Part shown: positions 1-11,400 of the stretch, in pieces
Position numbering within the stretch: position 1 is the first letter of the stretch
How the letters are laid out: each line of letters opens with the position of its first letter
DNA from: Geotrypetes seraphini
Taxonomy: Eukaryota; Chordata; Amphibia; Gymnophiona; Dermophiidae
Length of the DNA stretch: 64,000 nucleotides
Direction: 5' to 3'
NCBI RefSeq assembly: GCF_902459505.1
Contig: NC_047101.1
Coordinates: forward strand, 16,992,705-17,056,704
Notes under the pieces: generated by a model
Seen by the model: the letters and a program-made list of their open reading frames with translations, nothing else
Database searches by the model: none
Told to the model about the DNA's origin: nothing
Made by a program: the position numbers and the translations under genes

Positions 1-143
1 ATGCTCCAGCTGCCACAAATTCTGCCGTCTTCTTCGACATGATGGCACCTCCTCATGCCACCCTGACTTCCTCTCAAAGCATGAACATCTCCTTGATGAG
101 CTCTAACAACATGGGCATCACGCTCCCTATGTCAAGATCCCAG
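1..143 (+). CDS. CLINT1: CLINT1 (clathrin interactor 1 / epsinR), internal exon, cut by window start
   Basis: The reading frame has codon starts at positions divisible by 3 and contains a Met/Ser/Asn-rich stretch including NMGITLPMSRSQ, which I recognise from the unstructured C-terminal half of CLINT1. CLINT1 is an ENTH-domain adaptor that binds clathrin, AP-1/GGA and SNAREs on trans-Golgi and endosomal vesicles; the ENTH domain lies upstream of this window. The exon ends in CAG followed by the donor GTAGGA (intron from 144), in phase 0, and joins in frame to 2054. Its 5' boundary is not visible. The identification rests on this exon together with the next two, whose order and phases fit. Confidence 0.85.
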
Positions 144-1048
144 GTAGGAGACCTCTTATCCTCTTCAGTCGTCATTTATATCATTCTTTTGACCATAGGG
201 CTCATCAAAAGACTTATACCCGCGTGTTTCAAAACAGTACATCATTTACTATTTGCATTAACTCGCAAATAAAGATGATATATTGGTTAACAGTTAAATA
301 TATTAATGGCTAATATTTTATAAAATACTTATTGACTGTTTTGTAAATTCTACCTTTAATGAGATTAATAGTTGTAATACTTTGCACCCTTCGATTACTG
401 GTTTGAGCTCACGTGTGGCAATGTTAATTGTTTACATGTATAACATGGTGGTGATCTGTTCTGTAATGATCTTCATTTCTTAGGAAAGAAATGATAGTAT
501 TACAGCTCTTTCTCCAAAGGAAAGCAAGAACTGACTTTGTCCTTTATTGGAATGTGGCAGTTGTTCTTCACTGAGCTGTACTACTCGCCGATAGTGTTTT
601 AAAGTGTGTGGAGTTGTGCTGTAAGGTTTGCTGCTTTTCTGTTATTAGATGAACAAGCTGGGCGTGGTAGTTTCTCCCTGGCTGGCAGGAACAGTTCTCT
701 CTTTTTAATTGCTGGGATAACTTTATGAGGCTACTACCTTGCGAACAATGTGAATTCTTTCTAGTTAACTGACTAGCAGAATTCAGAGAATCGGCGCAGT
801 GAACAGGTAAAAGATTGCTCGACTACTGAAAGCATCTGCCTCTAATATTTATAAACTTGTGGCTCACTGGATTCTAGTCCTACACGGCCTGAGTGGAACT
901 TGCATCTTCTTAAAGTAGATAAAATGCAGACGCTGCTTCCATAAAGGAGATCTGATTTTGGTTCCTTTCAGGGTGGAGGTGTTAAGACCCCATTCCAACT
1001 TCTAGGATTGTCTTCACTATAATACGTGTGGGGTGCCTTGTGAACAGT

Positions 1049-1255
1049 AAGTGTGGCACAGTGGTTAAAGCCTCAGCACCCTGAGCTTGTAGGTTCAAAC
1101 CTACTCTGCTCTTTATGACCTTCCCATTGTTCCGGGTACATTAGATAGATTGTGAGCCCGCCAGAACAGACAGGGAAAAATGCTTGAGTACCTGAATGTA
1201 TTTATGTAAACCGTTCTGAGCTCCCCTGGGAGAATAGTATAGAAAATTGAGTAAG
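1049..1255 (+). mobile_element. tRNA-derived MIR-like SINE in CLINT1 intron
   Basis: It starts GTGTGGCACAGTGGTTAAAG with a pol III A-box-like head and has a B box GGTTCAAACCT. It then carries the LINE-related tail ending GTAAACCGTTCTGAGCTCCC and AGAAAATTGA. It is the window's main SINE family; other copies are listed separately. Confidence 0.85.
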
Positions 1256-1402
1256 CAGTATTTCAGCCAGTGATAACCAGAGCTGTTATTGTGATGTCAT
1301 AATGCCTCATTCCACCAATGCCTAAGAGCCAACCTCCTCAGCGATGTCACAATGGCTTGATTGTCCATTACTTGGCTCACCTTTACTATATTTTGATTTC
1401 TA

Positions 1403-1648
1403 GAGTGGTACAGTGGTTAAAGCTACTGCCTCGGCACCCTGAGGTTGTGGGTTCAAACCCACGCTGCTCCTTGTGACCCTGGGCAAGTCACTTAATCCCC
1501 TCATTGCCCCGGATACATTAAGAGAGATTGTGAGCCCACCAGGACAGACAGGGAAAAATGCTTGAGTACCTGAATAAATTAATGTAAAACCGTTCTGAGC
1601 TCCCTTGGGAGAACGGTATCGAAAATGTAATGAATAAATAAATAAATG
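1403..1648 (+). mobile_element. tRNA-derived MIR-like SINE, near full length
   Basis: It has the same family structure with B box GGTTCAAACCC, a core with CTGGGCAAGTCACTTAATCC (also the hallmark of MIR/CORE-SINEs), an L2-like tail and a terminal (AATA)n run. It is the best-preserved copy in the window. Confidence 0.88.
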
Positions 1649-2053
1649 TCTGTCATCAGGATTGTCACTGTGGTGATAAGGGCTGGATGAAAATTTTAAA
1701 AAAAAACAGTTCTAAATGGAGGTGCATAGTGATTTACGGTCCAATAGAGTTGGAAATTCAAGGAACAAGGGCAGATTCCCAGGCCAGAAAAATAATAAAA
1801 GTGGTAAGATAGTTGGGTAATTTAAAGTACTTTGAGCAAAAGTTTTGTGAATGAAACTGGGAAACCAAATGATGAGGATGTAAAAGATAAAATACTTCTG
1901 GAAGTGCAATGTGAATGCATGAATGACAAATAAATATATAATTTTAATCAAAAAGTCAAAGCCAAAGCCTATCGGAAGAGATGGGGAAATAAGCCACATC
2001 TCAGAACAGCTGGGTTTGTTGTGACTGGGTTTTCCCCCTTTTTATTCTTATAG

Positions 2054-2258
2054 CCTTTTCAAAGTATTAACACAACCTTACAGAAGCCTCACCCTCTTCC
2101 TACTCAGGGAACAGATCTGATCCCAAAGCAGATTGGCAAGTCACTGCCATCAACCTGGTCAGACCCTAGCGTGAACATCAGTTTGGATAACCTAGCTCCA
2201 GGCATGCAACCATCTAAACCTCAACAGCCATCACTTAACACCATGATCCAACAGCAAA
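2054..2258 (+). CDS. CLINT1: CLINT1, penultimate coding exon
   Basis: The acceptor is TTCTTATAG before 2054 and the donor is A|GTAAGT after 2258. The 205-nt exon (phase 0 in, phase 1 out) encodes 68 residues that begin PFQSINTTLQKPHPLP. It includes a Trp-containing segment (PSTWSDPSVNISLDNLAPGM) and ends in a Gln-rich run. The split codon A|AT joins the next exon as Asn. The region is low in complexity and is thought to be disordered in the family, carrying interaction motifs rather than a fold. No break is seen. Confidence 0.87.
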
Positions 2259-2547
2259 GTAAGTCAGCGTGTCCTACTTTTTCATGCCTTCTTTTTGTTT
2301 GTGGTTTTCCCCTTCATCTGTTTTGCATTTTTTATAAACCACTCCTCCAGATCACCCTGCTGTAAAATGTGAGGCTGCCCTTCATCCTTTCAGTCTGTTA
2401 TCCACTGAAGTGACTACGAAGCACTTGGTTGATATATAGCAAGGCCAAGCAAGTGAATGAAATGTGTACACAGTATGTGGATGAAACTTTGTCTATGCTT
2501 TTGCTCTTCACCAGATTGCATGTCTGTTATATCTACATTACGACTTG

Positions 2548-2760
2548 ATTTTGATTTTATTTCTTATATACCGCTATACCGTGAGGTTCGAAGCGGTTTA
2601 CAAAAAATATACATTAAGGATACAATAAAAATAAGATAAGTAAAGATAGGTACTTGGAAATTCCCTTACTGTCCCGAAGGCTCACAATCTAGCTAAAGTA
2701 CCTGAGAAAAACAATTAATGAATAGTAAAGATGTAAATATAAAGACAGAGATAAAAACAA
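2548..2760 (-). mobile_element. L2-type LINE 3' end fragment
   Basis: On the minus strand it contains the tail pattern TTTGTAAACCGCTTCGAACC ... GCGGTATA, typical of L2-clade 3' ends. An ACATCCCAACAAGAAT direct repeat (2768 and 2830) lies just downstream. Confidence 0.6.
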
Positions 2761-2844
2761 GATATGAAACATCCCAACAAGAATTCATTGATCTCTCTAG
2801 GAGCCACTCTTTTTTCAATAGCAATATGTACATCCCAACAAGAA

Positions 2845-3490
2845 TATAGAAACATAGAAGATGACGGCAGAAAAGGGCCACAGCCCATCAAGTCTGCCCA
2901 CTCTGCTTACCCACCCCCTGTCTATGCCCTAATGACCCAATTTCCTTATCTTGACCCTCGTAGGGATCCCACATGGGTATCCCATTTATTCTTAAAGTCT
3001 GGCACACTGTCTGCCTCAATCACCTACACTGGAAGCTTGTTCCAATGATCAACCACTCTCTCTGTGAAGAAATACTTTCTGGTGTCGCCATGAAATTTTC
3101 CGCCCCTGAGTTTGAGCGGGTGCCCTCTTGTGGCCGAGGGTCCCTTGAGAAAGAAAATATCATCTTCCACTTCGACACGTCCCGTGAGCTACTTAAATGT
3201 TTCGATCACGTCTCCCCTCTCCCTACGTTCCTCGAGAGTGTAGAGCTGCAATTTGTTCAGTCTCTCTTTGTACGAGAGACCCTTGAGCCCCGAGATCATC
3301 CTGGTGGCCGTCCGCTGAACCGATTCAATTCCGCGCACATCTTTACTGTAATGTGGCCTCCAGAATTGCACACAGTACTCCAGATGAGGTCTCACCATGG
3401 CCCTGTACAACGGCATTATGACTTCAGGCTTTCGGCTAACGAAACTTATATTGATACAACCCAGTATCTGCCTTGCCTTAGATGAAGCCT
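2845..3490 (-). mobile_element. CR1-type LINE, 3' coding end
   Basis: The minus strand encodes the reverse-transcriptase C-terminal pattern seen in CR1 LINEs ([37 protein letters not shown]), then a decayed 3' end ending in CATAGTAGATGACGG-like sequence. It is truncated at the 5' end within CLINT1 intron DNA. Confidence 0.85.
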
Positions 3491-3721
3491 TCTAGTGAGT
3501 AAACTAAATTCTGCAATATTGCACCAAACAAATTCACGGAGCATTATTCTCACGCCACCATTGGTTGCAAACACTAAGTTGAGTTATTGCCGTTATTAGA
3601 ACATAGTATGATAGCTTTATTTAAAAATTTAAAAATCTGTACTGAGGCTAGGTGGGTTCCAACAAAACATAAAAATTTCTACAAACCCATGACATAGGTA
3701 ACAGTCCAAAAAAAAAAAAAA

Positions 3722-3950
3722 GAGCGTGTGGCGCCATGGTTGAAGCTGCAGCCTCGGTACCCTGAGGTTGTGGGTTCAAACCTACGCTGCTCCTTGTGAC
3801 TCTGGGCAAGTCACTTCCCCCCCCCCCATTGCCCCAGGTACATTAGATAGATTGTGAGCCCACCAGGACAGACAGAGAAAAATGCTTAACTACCTGAACT
3901 GTTCTGAACTTCCTTGGGGGAATGGTATAGAAAACCGAATGAATGAAAAT
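3722..3950 (+). mobile_element. tRNA-derived MIR-like SINE
   Basis: The head GTGTGGCGCCATGGTTGAAG, B box GGTTCAAACCT and the L2-like tail identify the same SINE family. It is preceded by an A-run. Confidence 0.83.
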
Positions 3951-4488
3951 ATCCAACAAAATAGTATTCAGACCAGTTTATCATGTTACTGCTGCAAATT
4001 CCTTTCAAAACAAGTGGGCTTTCAGATGCTCCCTAAAAGGAAATAATTGAGTCACAATTCTGCTGGTTAAAGAATTCCATAGGGCTGGGCCACCAGTAAA
4101 GAATATTTCCCCCTGCCCCTCGTGTAGCTTATTAAGTTAAATCATGACTGTTGAAGAGTATACTTACATTTTATGGCATTTCCCTCTGACCATGTGCTTT
4201 GTGTATTTAAAGCTGTTCTGTCCCCTGTTTCTCTAGAAATGAGCCAACGGGTGTCTTTACCAATGCATCTTACTCTTGACCCGAAACACGTATTTGCTCT
4301 GCTAATCCTGGGCTTTCATATAGTGCTGTCCTGAATTATTAAACTTTCCCTGATTTTTATACGCGTGAACAAATTTCCCCACGGGCTGTCCTGGTCCATT
4401 TGGAGAACAGCAGTTGCCTTGGGTCCAGTCAAGAATTGCTTTGCGTTATTAGGTAATGAATTAAGCTCTCTTGTTTCTGTTCTTGCAG

Positions 4489-4832
4489 ATCTGCAGCAGC
4501 CCTTGGGTATGATGGCTCAGAATTTTGCTAGCATGAATCTGAATCCAGCCCCTAACATGTTGCCCATTCGACCTCAGACCAACTCCATGTTGCCAGGGAC
4601 GATGCAGGTGGGGATGGGAATGCCAAACATGGTGTCCGGGACCATGGGCATGACCTCCACACCAGTGATGAACCAAGGAATGATGGGAATGAACATGAAT
4701 ATTGGGATGCCAGCTGGTGGTATGGGCTTGACAGGTACCGTGGGCTTAGGAATGCCCAATCTAGTTATGGCTTCTGGAACGGTGCAGCCCAAGCAGGATG
4801 CCTTTGCAAATTTTGCCAACTTCAGCAAGTAG
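4489..4832 (+). CDS. CLINT1: CLINT1, terminal coding exon (Met-rich C-terminus)
   Basis: The acceptor is TTCTTGCAG before 4489; the stop TAG lies at 4830-4832. The exon gives 114 residues after the split Asn codon. They are strikingly rich in Met, Gly and Asn (for example GMGMPNMVSGTMGM) and end in AFANFANFSK, the C-terminus typical of vertebrate CLINT1. The upstream in-frame open stretch from 4365 is intron and was not used, because the acceptor and the phase-1 junction with 2258 restore a continuous frame. An antisense open frame across the exon is a composition shadow. Confidence 0.93.
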
Positions 4833-5650
4833 AAATGGTAACAAATTGGTCAATCAGATGAAGGATTTTAGCTGCACAAATTCTTTTTTTTTTTGGGGGG
4901 GGAGAGGGTGGAAATCACTGCTGAGATCTGTACCCCCTTTTTTCTTATTGATAAATTAATTAAAGGAACTTGCATTAAGAACCTAAAGGCTCTTTTATAA
5001 GAATGGAACTTCTAGCTGTGGAGAGATGGTGAGAATATCAGGGGCTCCTTTAATGCATATCCAGTTGCAATTTCTATGTATCTGTACACTCGTGGTTTTG
5101 CAGCCACAGCATTAAATCCTTTAAAGATTGAAGACTGAATTTTAAGTGGGGAATATTATGGGGAGACTGGACTGAATCTGAAATTTGAGTCTAATTTTGT
5201 AACGATTTTTGTTTTGTTCTCTTTGAAGATCCTATGTTTTTCTTTACCCAATTCGTGTTCAATCACGACTGAACACATTCCTTTTCCTGCGTTGTATCAT
5301 ACTGGGTTCAGCGCAGCAATCACTCCAATCTGTTGATTAGTTTTTTATAAGAATATATATATTTTTGTCCAAAGTAGCATATTGATAAAATTCTAGCTAA
5401 TTCTGGGGTTTAGATCTCTTATCTGCGATGTATATACTTTTGCTACTTTTCCTGTAACAATATTTCTTTCCTTTTTAAGAAGTTTGTGGGCTTTTCTCTC
5501 TTTTATTTTACCATTGTAAGTAATATTCCGCTCAGAACAGAGATGAATTTTTTTTGCAGCAAACAATTAATTGGGTTTTCATGGATAAAGGAAATGCAGG
5601 ACTGCCATTACAAGTGGTAATAATGTATGTCATTTGAAATCTTGGGCCAT
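4833..5650 (+). other. CLINT1: Probable CLINT1 3' UTR
   Basis: About 800 bases after the stop are AT-rich, free of recognisable repeats and unlike the repeat-filled DNA that follows, as expected for a 3' UTR. ATTAAA hexamers occur at 4959-4964 and 5111-5116. I found no AATAAA in the unique part, so the true 3' end cannot be fixed. The end given is where unique-looking sequence gives way to repeats. Confidence 0.5.
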
Positions 5651-5874
5651 GTTTATCAAAATATGCCTCCCACTTAGTGCCTAAGGGAAAGACTCTTGGT
5701 AAAGACGTCTCTCATTTTTTGAAGCTGATATTTGTGCTACTGAATTGGGAGCTCCAGTGAGAGCTGCCTTGTTGCCAGGAGAGTTACATGTGGCCTCACA
5801 TATGCTAGCACATGATTGTCCACCTGGTGGCTGGGTGTATAATTGATTCAGGCATTCTTTGAGGTTGGGACTTT

Positions 5875-6140
5875 TAAGAACATAAGAATAGCCTTAGTGG
5901 ATCAGATTGATGGTCCATCTAGCCCAGTATCCCGTCTTCATGGAGGCCAAATAATAGCAGCATTCCATGCCACCTATCCAGGGCATGTCTGTCTCAACAG
6001 CAGACTATGGACTTTTCCTCCAGGAACTTGTCCAAACCTTTTTTTTTAAAACCAGCTACATTAACCGCTCTTCCAGAGCTTAACTATTCTCTTGAGTGAA
6101 AAACTATTTCCTCTTATTGGTTTTAAAAGTACACATATGC
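5875..6140 (-). mobile_element. CR1-type LINE 3' end
   Basis: On plus it reads AACATAAGAATAGCCTTAGT ... GGTCCATCTAGCCCAGTATC, the complement of the 3' end of the CR1 family found repeatedly here, followed by an eroded C-terminal coding region. Confidence 0.75.
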
Positions 6141-6502
6141 CCCTAAAGTTAGGCATCCAATTGCACCCCCCAAGTGTAGATTCAAGTCAGTTATGCACAT
6201 AACATAATTAGTTAATTGGTGCTAAATTGACACTTGAAATATAAGAACCAATAATTGGCCTTACAATTATGCCCCGATATTGTAAACTTGAGTGCCTAAC
6301 TTCTCTCGTATGCAGCTGCAAAGGGAGGTATGGGTGGGTGAGGGGCGTTCCCAGAATTTAGGCGCAAAGTTATAGAATGTTTTTTATACACCTAAGTTGG
6401 GCAATAGTATTTCACCAGGTTTTAACAAGTGTAAATCTAGTGCCCAAAATTAGGTGCAAGATCCGCACTAAGCTAGTATTTGGCAAAACACACTGCGAAG
6501 AG

Positions 6503-6795
6503 CAGTGGTCTCAAACTCGCGGCCCGACAGGTACTATTTTGAGGCCCTCGGTATGTTTATCATAATCACAAAAGTAAAATCAAACAGTTTCTTGATCATA
6601 TGTCTGTTTAGCTATAAATGACAATATTATTATTAAGACTTGGCCAAAAGGAAAGATTTATAAACTATAAAGAGTTTTACCTCATGCAAAATTGTCATTT
6701 CTTTAATAAGACATTAACTATTTTTTTCTGAGGCCCTCCAAGGACCGACAAATCCAAAATGTGGCCCTGCAAAGGGTTTGAGTTGGAGACCACTG
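6503..6795 (+). mobile_element. hAT-type MITE, copy 1
   Basis: Terminal inverted repeats are CAGTGGTCTCAAACTC and GAGTTGGAGACCACTG, the hAT-like CAG...CTG type. The 293-bp interior has no coding capacity. The left flank is GCGAAGAG and the right flank GCCTATAG, which do not match each other (see findings). Confidence 0.85.
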
Positions 6796-6966
6796 GCCTA
6801 TAGGAAGAGGAGATGCAAATGTTAAGAGCCTTAGCCAATAGGGAGAGGAGGAGATGGATGCTGTGGATGGGCCATTTGGCCTTTATCTGCCATCATGCTA
6901 CTATGTTTCTATAACCATAAAGTTCTATGACATCACAGTGCAGGTGCAAAGAGCCTTAGCCTATAG
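6796..6966. mobile_element. CR1 LINE tail, circularly permuted between two hAT MITEs
   Basis: The 171-bp segment begins and ends with GCCTATAG. It reads LINE tail first (to CTACTATGTTTCTATA near 6918), then a more upstream LINE part (GTTCTATGACATCACAG ... GAGCCTTAGCCTATAG). The order is reversed relative to the expected LINE. Confidence 0.65.
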
Positions 6967-7885
6967 CAATGGTCTCAAACTCGCGGCCCGACAGGTACTG
7001 TTTTGAGGCCCTCGGTATGTTTATCATAATCACAAAAGTAAAATAAAACAGTTTCTTGATCATATGTCTCTTTAGCTATAAATGACAATATTATTATTAA
7101 GACTTGGCCAAAAGGAAAGATTTATAAACTATAAAGAGTTTTACCTCATGCAAAATTGTCATCCTATATAATAAAAAGCTAGCTGCGCATGCGCACTCAT
7201 ACTGCGTGCTTCCATGATCTCTGATCTGTGAGATGTAGTTCCGTGGCCGCAGGAGTGCGCATGCGCGAGTCCCCAGCACTTACCTAGAAAGGAATGGCCG
7301 CCAGCGTTGGACTCCCTCATGAGCCGCACCAGCGTCAGAGAAGGCTCCCGACGCTGGTGGGGATCGTGAGGAGCCGCACCGATACTTGCCCGGATTAGGC
7401 CAGACCGCGGGCCGGGCAGGGATGCGCCAAAGAGACTCCAGCCGCGAGCCATGCAAGGGAGGGAAACAGACTGGAAAAAAAAAAAAAGGTAAGAAGCTTG
7501 GCTTGCCTGCGGGAACTCGATAAGGGAAGGGGGGGTCCTTTGAGCAGGCTAGACTGCGGGAGGGAAGGGGAGGGGCCAAAAGGAGCAGGCCACATCTGGT
7601 AAGAGTAGGGAAGGGGGTGGGTGAAAATGCTGCTACTGCTGCACAGGGACCTGGAGGGGAAGGAAGAGGGTCAGAAAGTCAGAGAAAGGGGGCCAGGGAG
7701 AGAGAGAGACAGTGGGAGGGAGAGAGATACAAAGACAGACAGACATATATTCTAGCACCCGTTAATGTAACGGACTTAATGACTAGTTTCTTTAATAAGA
7801 CATTAACTATTTTTTTTCTGAGGCCCTCCAAGTACCTAGAAATCCAAAATGTGGCCCTGCAAAGGGATTGAGTTTGAGACCACTG
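6967..7885 (+). mobile_element. hAT-type MITE, copy 2, split by a Helitron
   Basis: It is nearly identical to 6503-6795, with the same ends (CAATGGTCTCAAACTC / GAGTTTGAGACCACTG). The Helitron 7162-7786 interrupts it. The left flank is GCCTATAG and the right flank GCGTAGAG. Confidence 0.85.
7162..7786 (+). mobile_element. Non-autonomous Helitron (625 bp)
   Basis: It starts TCCTATATAATAAAA and ends CTAG, with a CCGTTA-ATG-TAACGG hairpin at 7759-7773, 13 nt before the end. It sits exactly between A (7161) and T (7787) with no target duplication. The sister MITE copy at 6503-6795 shows the uninterrupted GTCATTTCTTT site. The start resembles vertebrate (bat-type) Helitrons. The interior is GC-rich, then purine-rich; no Rep/helicase is encoded. 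Confidence 0.93.
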
Positions 7886-8764
7886 GCGTAGAGCATATTT
7901 TGCAAAATATTAGTTTAGCGTGGATTTGCCCAGCACTTAACTTTGGGCACCATTTACCAAATTCTCCCTATGATAGTGATAATCAGACTGCATTTATCAA
8001 CATGGCTCCCCACCAGTGAGGATTATAGAACAGCTATTTAGGAGAGATTTTTTAGTGTGCTTGCTATTTTTAAATTCTTTGCATCAACTCCATAGTTTTA
8101 TACCAGAAGAAAATTAAATAGTGGAATTAGCACTTGGCCAACACAAGATATTTTCTCTTCATTCTGGTTTCTAGGGATGCCGGTCGTCACTTATCTAAAG
8201 GAATGTTTATATAGTAAGTGGAGAGGACATGCCTTAAACTCCCATGGGAAATACATTGAGCTAAATGATCAGTTTATTTTTCATGACAAATCACAACGGA
8301 AAAAATGGTTGTTTAAAAAAAATTGTATTTAACAGTTCTGTGATTTTACTGTATTCATAGTACTGGTTTCCTTGTGTGCCACTTGCTTATAAAATATGGC
8401 AAAAGTCAGCAGTCATTTTCTCCTCTAATAACAAACACTTTGAGAGAAGATACACACATGGCTCCAGTGACCTGTTTGAGTTATTGAAAGAGTATCTGGA
8501 GAGCTTTCTGAAAAAAAAAAAGGGTTCTGAGCATTGACAGGCAAGGACACTCTTGACCCAGAACCAGCTGTTAGAAACAGTTCAGTTTTGTCTGTCCTAT
8601 GAAGAAGAGCTTCTTGTCAGATATTTTGTGTCCTGTCACTGTTTCCACCGAGTTCTCTTTTTTTGTTGTTTTTTGTTTCTCTTTTTCAGTGCTCATAATT
8701 AGGCATTTTAACTTTTTGGCTGCCAGCATCTCAGCCATATTGCATTAACCTCATCAGGCACTCT

Positions 8765-9300
8765 TTTTCACTTAATCTAATCTAATCTAATGCTTAGTTT
8801 TGTATACTGAGTCTTCAATCCAAGAAAGCTCGACTCAGTTTACAGTAGTTAGATAAGGTAATGAAAATATAGAACAGTAATTAAATTAAGCAAATAATAA
8901 CATAGCAGAAGTAGGAGAGGAAGTAATTACCAAAGTGTTTGGTGAACAGAATGGTTTTCAAAGACTTGCAAAAGGATGAAAGAGAACTGAAACTTCGCAA
9001 AAAAAGTGGAAGATCATTCCAAAGTTGGGTGAACTTGAAGAACAGAAATTGACCAAAAGCTTTGGTTCTTTAGCAACAAACCAAGAAGAGGCCATCCGCA
9101 TTGTTCCTTCACAGTGGTCCATGTGTACAAAATAGTAAAAAAATATATATACTCCCCCCACCCACCCACCTAGAGGGAGCTCCATTTTCAGGAATTCAAA
9201 ATAAGGCTACGGGCTCAAGGCGACATGGCATTCCACAAAGGAGACCAGGTATTTTGATATAGTCTCCATCTTTTGGTGGAGCCCTGTCGATTTCAGGTTT
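8765..9300 (-). mobile_element. L2-type LINE 3' region, degraded
   Basis: The minus strand has a fragment encoding FGMIFHFFCEV-like sequence of the LINE C-terminus and a 3' UTR with an (AATCT)n-type tail at 8770 on plus. It is eroded and 5'-truncated. Confidence 0.6.
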
Positions 9301-11400
9301 TTTTAATTCTAGTAATTTTTTGCCATATATCCACAAAGCAAGGCCAGTGACTTCCAGAGTATAACCATGCTATGAAAAAATTTCCATGATGGATTCTCAC
9401 CAGTTGTATTAACACTTTCTGAACATGACTTAAAACCAAACAGTGTCGCAACTCAAGCAAAGACCTTGACAACTACGTGATTTCCCTTTGGCACACAACT
9501 CCAGGGGCTCAGATGTGGTAAAAGCTGAGCTTGAGCTGTTGTAGACCCTCAAGGGCTGCCTTGAGCAAGCCTTTATCCAATTGTGATACCTCAAAAGAGA
9601 TTAGCACTCAAGATATTTTCTGAACCTTGGATTGCCAGGATTAGATGCTGCAATTGAAGGTGCATTGATTAACTCTTTCATGGTCCAAGACTCGTCCTGA
9701 ATAATGTGTGTGTAGCTATCCCTGCCAGTCATGATGGAGAGAGCATGTAATTAGCATGAGATGTTCCCTTCTACTTATCACTTTCACAACTGGGATAGAT
9801 TTAGACTCGGAGCAATGCTAGATCTTCATTGGGTCTGCCTGCTCATGAACTACTTTCTTCCCCTGTGTCAGCTCCTCCAGTTAAGGAATAAGAATCAAAA
9901 GTTTTGAGTACTCTGAATTCTATTGTTACGGATCTTGGAGTTATGAAGAGTATTCCGATCCAAACCCTTCTTCAAATCCATCTTATGGGAATATTCCCCT
10001 TGCCATCTTTGTTGAAATATATCTAATGTCCATTTTGAGAGGCATACATTAGGAGAGCTCCGAGCCACACCGAGGTTTTCTGAAATACCTGGTTGCTTCT
10101 TGGAATACACGACAGTATCTGTCAATCCAAAATGATGACAAATCTATGTGGTCATTTGTACCAGTAACAGTAAGAAAGTAGACATAAAATGTCATATTCA
10201 GCCAACTCCAAGAAGGGATGTGGCTCACTGGTTGAATTGCTGCCTCTGCACCCAGAGGTTGTGAGATCAAATCCCAGTGCTGCTCCTTGTGACCCCTGGC
10301 AAGAAATTTTAATCCTCTAGTTCCCATCGCTTTGAATGTCAGCATTTGAAATGCCAAAGCGACAAAAAGGCAGTAAGTGTACAAGTCCCCCATTCCTATC
10401 ATGTTCCCATCCCATATGACTCTCAGTAGCTTCCACATCAGAGCTGGCTTAGCTTTTAGTGTGAATGCATCTAAGCAAGTAGTCTAAGATACAACTATCT
10501 TGAAAATAGAATGTTGTGCTCATTTCTTATATGACACCAGGTCTTTTTGACCAACTGATGATAAACCCTGTTGTTTAAATTGGAAGACTGTTCCTTTGTA
10601 TGTCTTTCAGCTGTTTTTTCCAGCCCTTCAAGCTCATAGGGGGAAACCTGCGGTTCATCTACTGACTTGCTATAGAAAGCCAAGGATGAAAGCTATTAGA
10701 AGATACTTTTGATACCAACAAGACCTTGCATTACCAGAGAGGAAAAAACACCAGACTGCATGTCTCATTGTTACTAGACTGACATGTCGAGCCCACACAG
10801 TGTCAACCAGTGGTGATGGTTGTCAGTCATCAACCTCCTTTGTGAGTTGCAAGGCTGCTTGCTACATGTTCATCCAAATTGTTTCCTTGAAACTGCCTCT
10901 TGGCAGCATTTGAAATTTGGTCTGTTGCTATTATAAGTTCCTTTCTTAGGATAAAACCCTACCAGGAGTCCTCTTCTGTTAGTGTCCAGAGTTTTCTATT
11001 CCATTTGGTTTCCACCAAAAAAAAACCCAAGCATTTCACAAAGCAGTTGTGTTATAACAAAACCAAGCACTGATGCTCCTATTATGTACTTATTTTTAAA
11101 TTTAAAACCCACCATTGCTATTCCTATGGCTTTAGGTTTTATTCCTACTGATCACTCATACGATCCACCATACAATCCACCATCTTCCACCTTGTCAAAG
11201 TTGTTAGGAGTTTTGTTATGTTTTTGCTTACCTAATTTTGGGTGGCATTTGAGGAAGGTCCCTTCCTGCACATGCTCAGAAGCAGTTTTTGATCCTCTCC
11301 TGGAAAGCTCTCAATGGTGGCTGCAAGGCAGGTAATAGGATCCATATGTGCAACTCCTTCAAACTGCTGTCATTAGAGAACAAATTTTACAGGTAAGTAA
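9300..11400. repeat. Old, unclassified interspersed repeat DNA
   Basis: I see no gene here. The open frames are short and unrelated to known families. A SINE lies at 10212-10370. The sequence near 11330-11400 ends in a splice-like ACAGGTAAGTAA. Confidence 0.35.
10212..10370 (+). mobile_element. tRNA-derived SINE, second family, partial
   Basis: The head ATGTGGCTCACTGGTTGAAT and the B-box-like GAGATCAAATCCC differ from the main SINE. The body TTTGAATGTCAGCATTTGAAATGCC matches the copy at 28587. Confidence 0.7.

Larger units (their letters stand above)
6380..7985. repeat. Palindromic repeat whose arms flank the hAT/Helitron cluster
   Basis: The left arm (about 6400-6494, containing GTGCCCAAAATTAGG and GCTAGTATTTGGCAAAA) is the inverse of the right arm (about 7894-7985, containing TTTGGGCACC and TTTTGCAAAATATTAG). 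The hAT cluster 6503-7885 sits in the loop. The superfamily of the outer element is not recognised. Confidence 0.55.

Noticed and set aside
1403-1480. tRNA gene
   Set aside because: The A- and B-box-like sequence belongs to a SINE present in many copies with a LINE-like tail; no cloverleaf with acceptor stem was found.
2973-3485. 170-codon plus frame
   Set aside because: It is antisense to a CR1 LINE coding end that is clearly recognisable on minus.
6796-6966. Simple composite transposon (two MITEs carrying a LINE piece as cargo)
   Set aside because: The matching inner 8-mers and the permuted LINE order fit recombination with a circle better; a composite would not need identical inner flanks.
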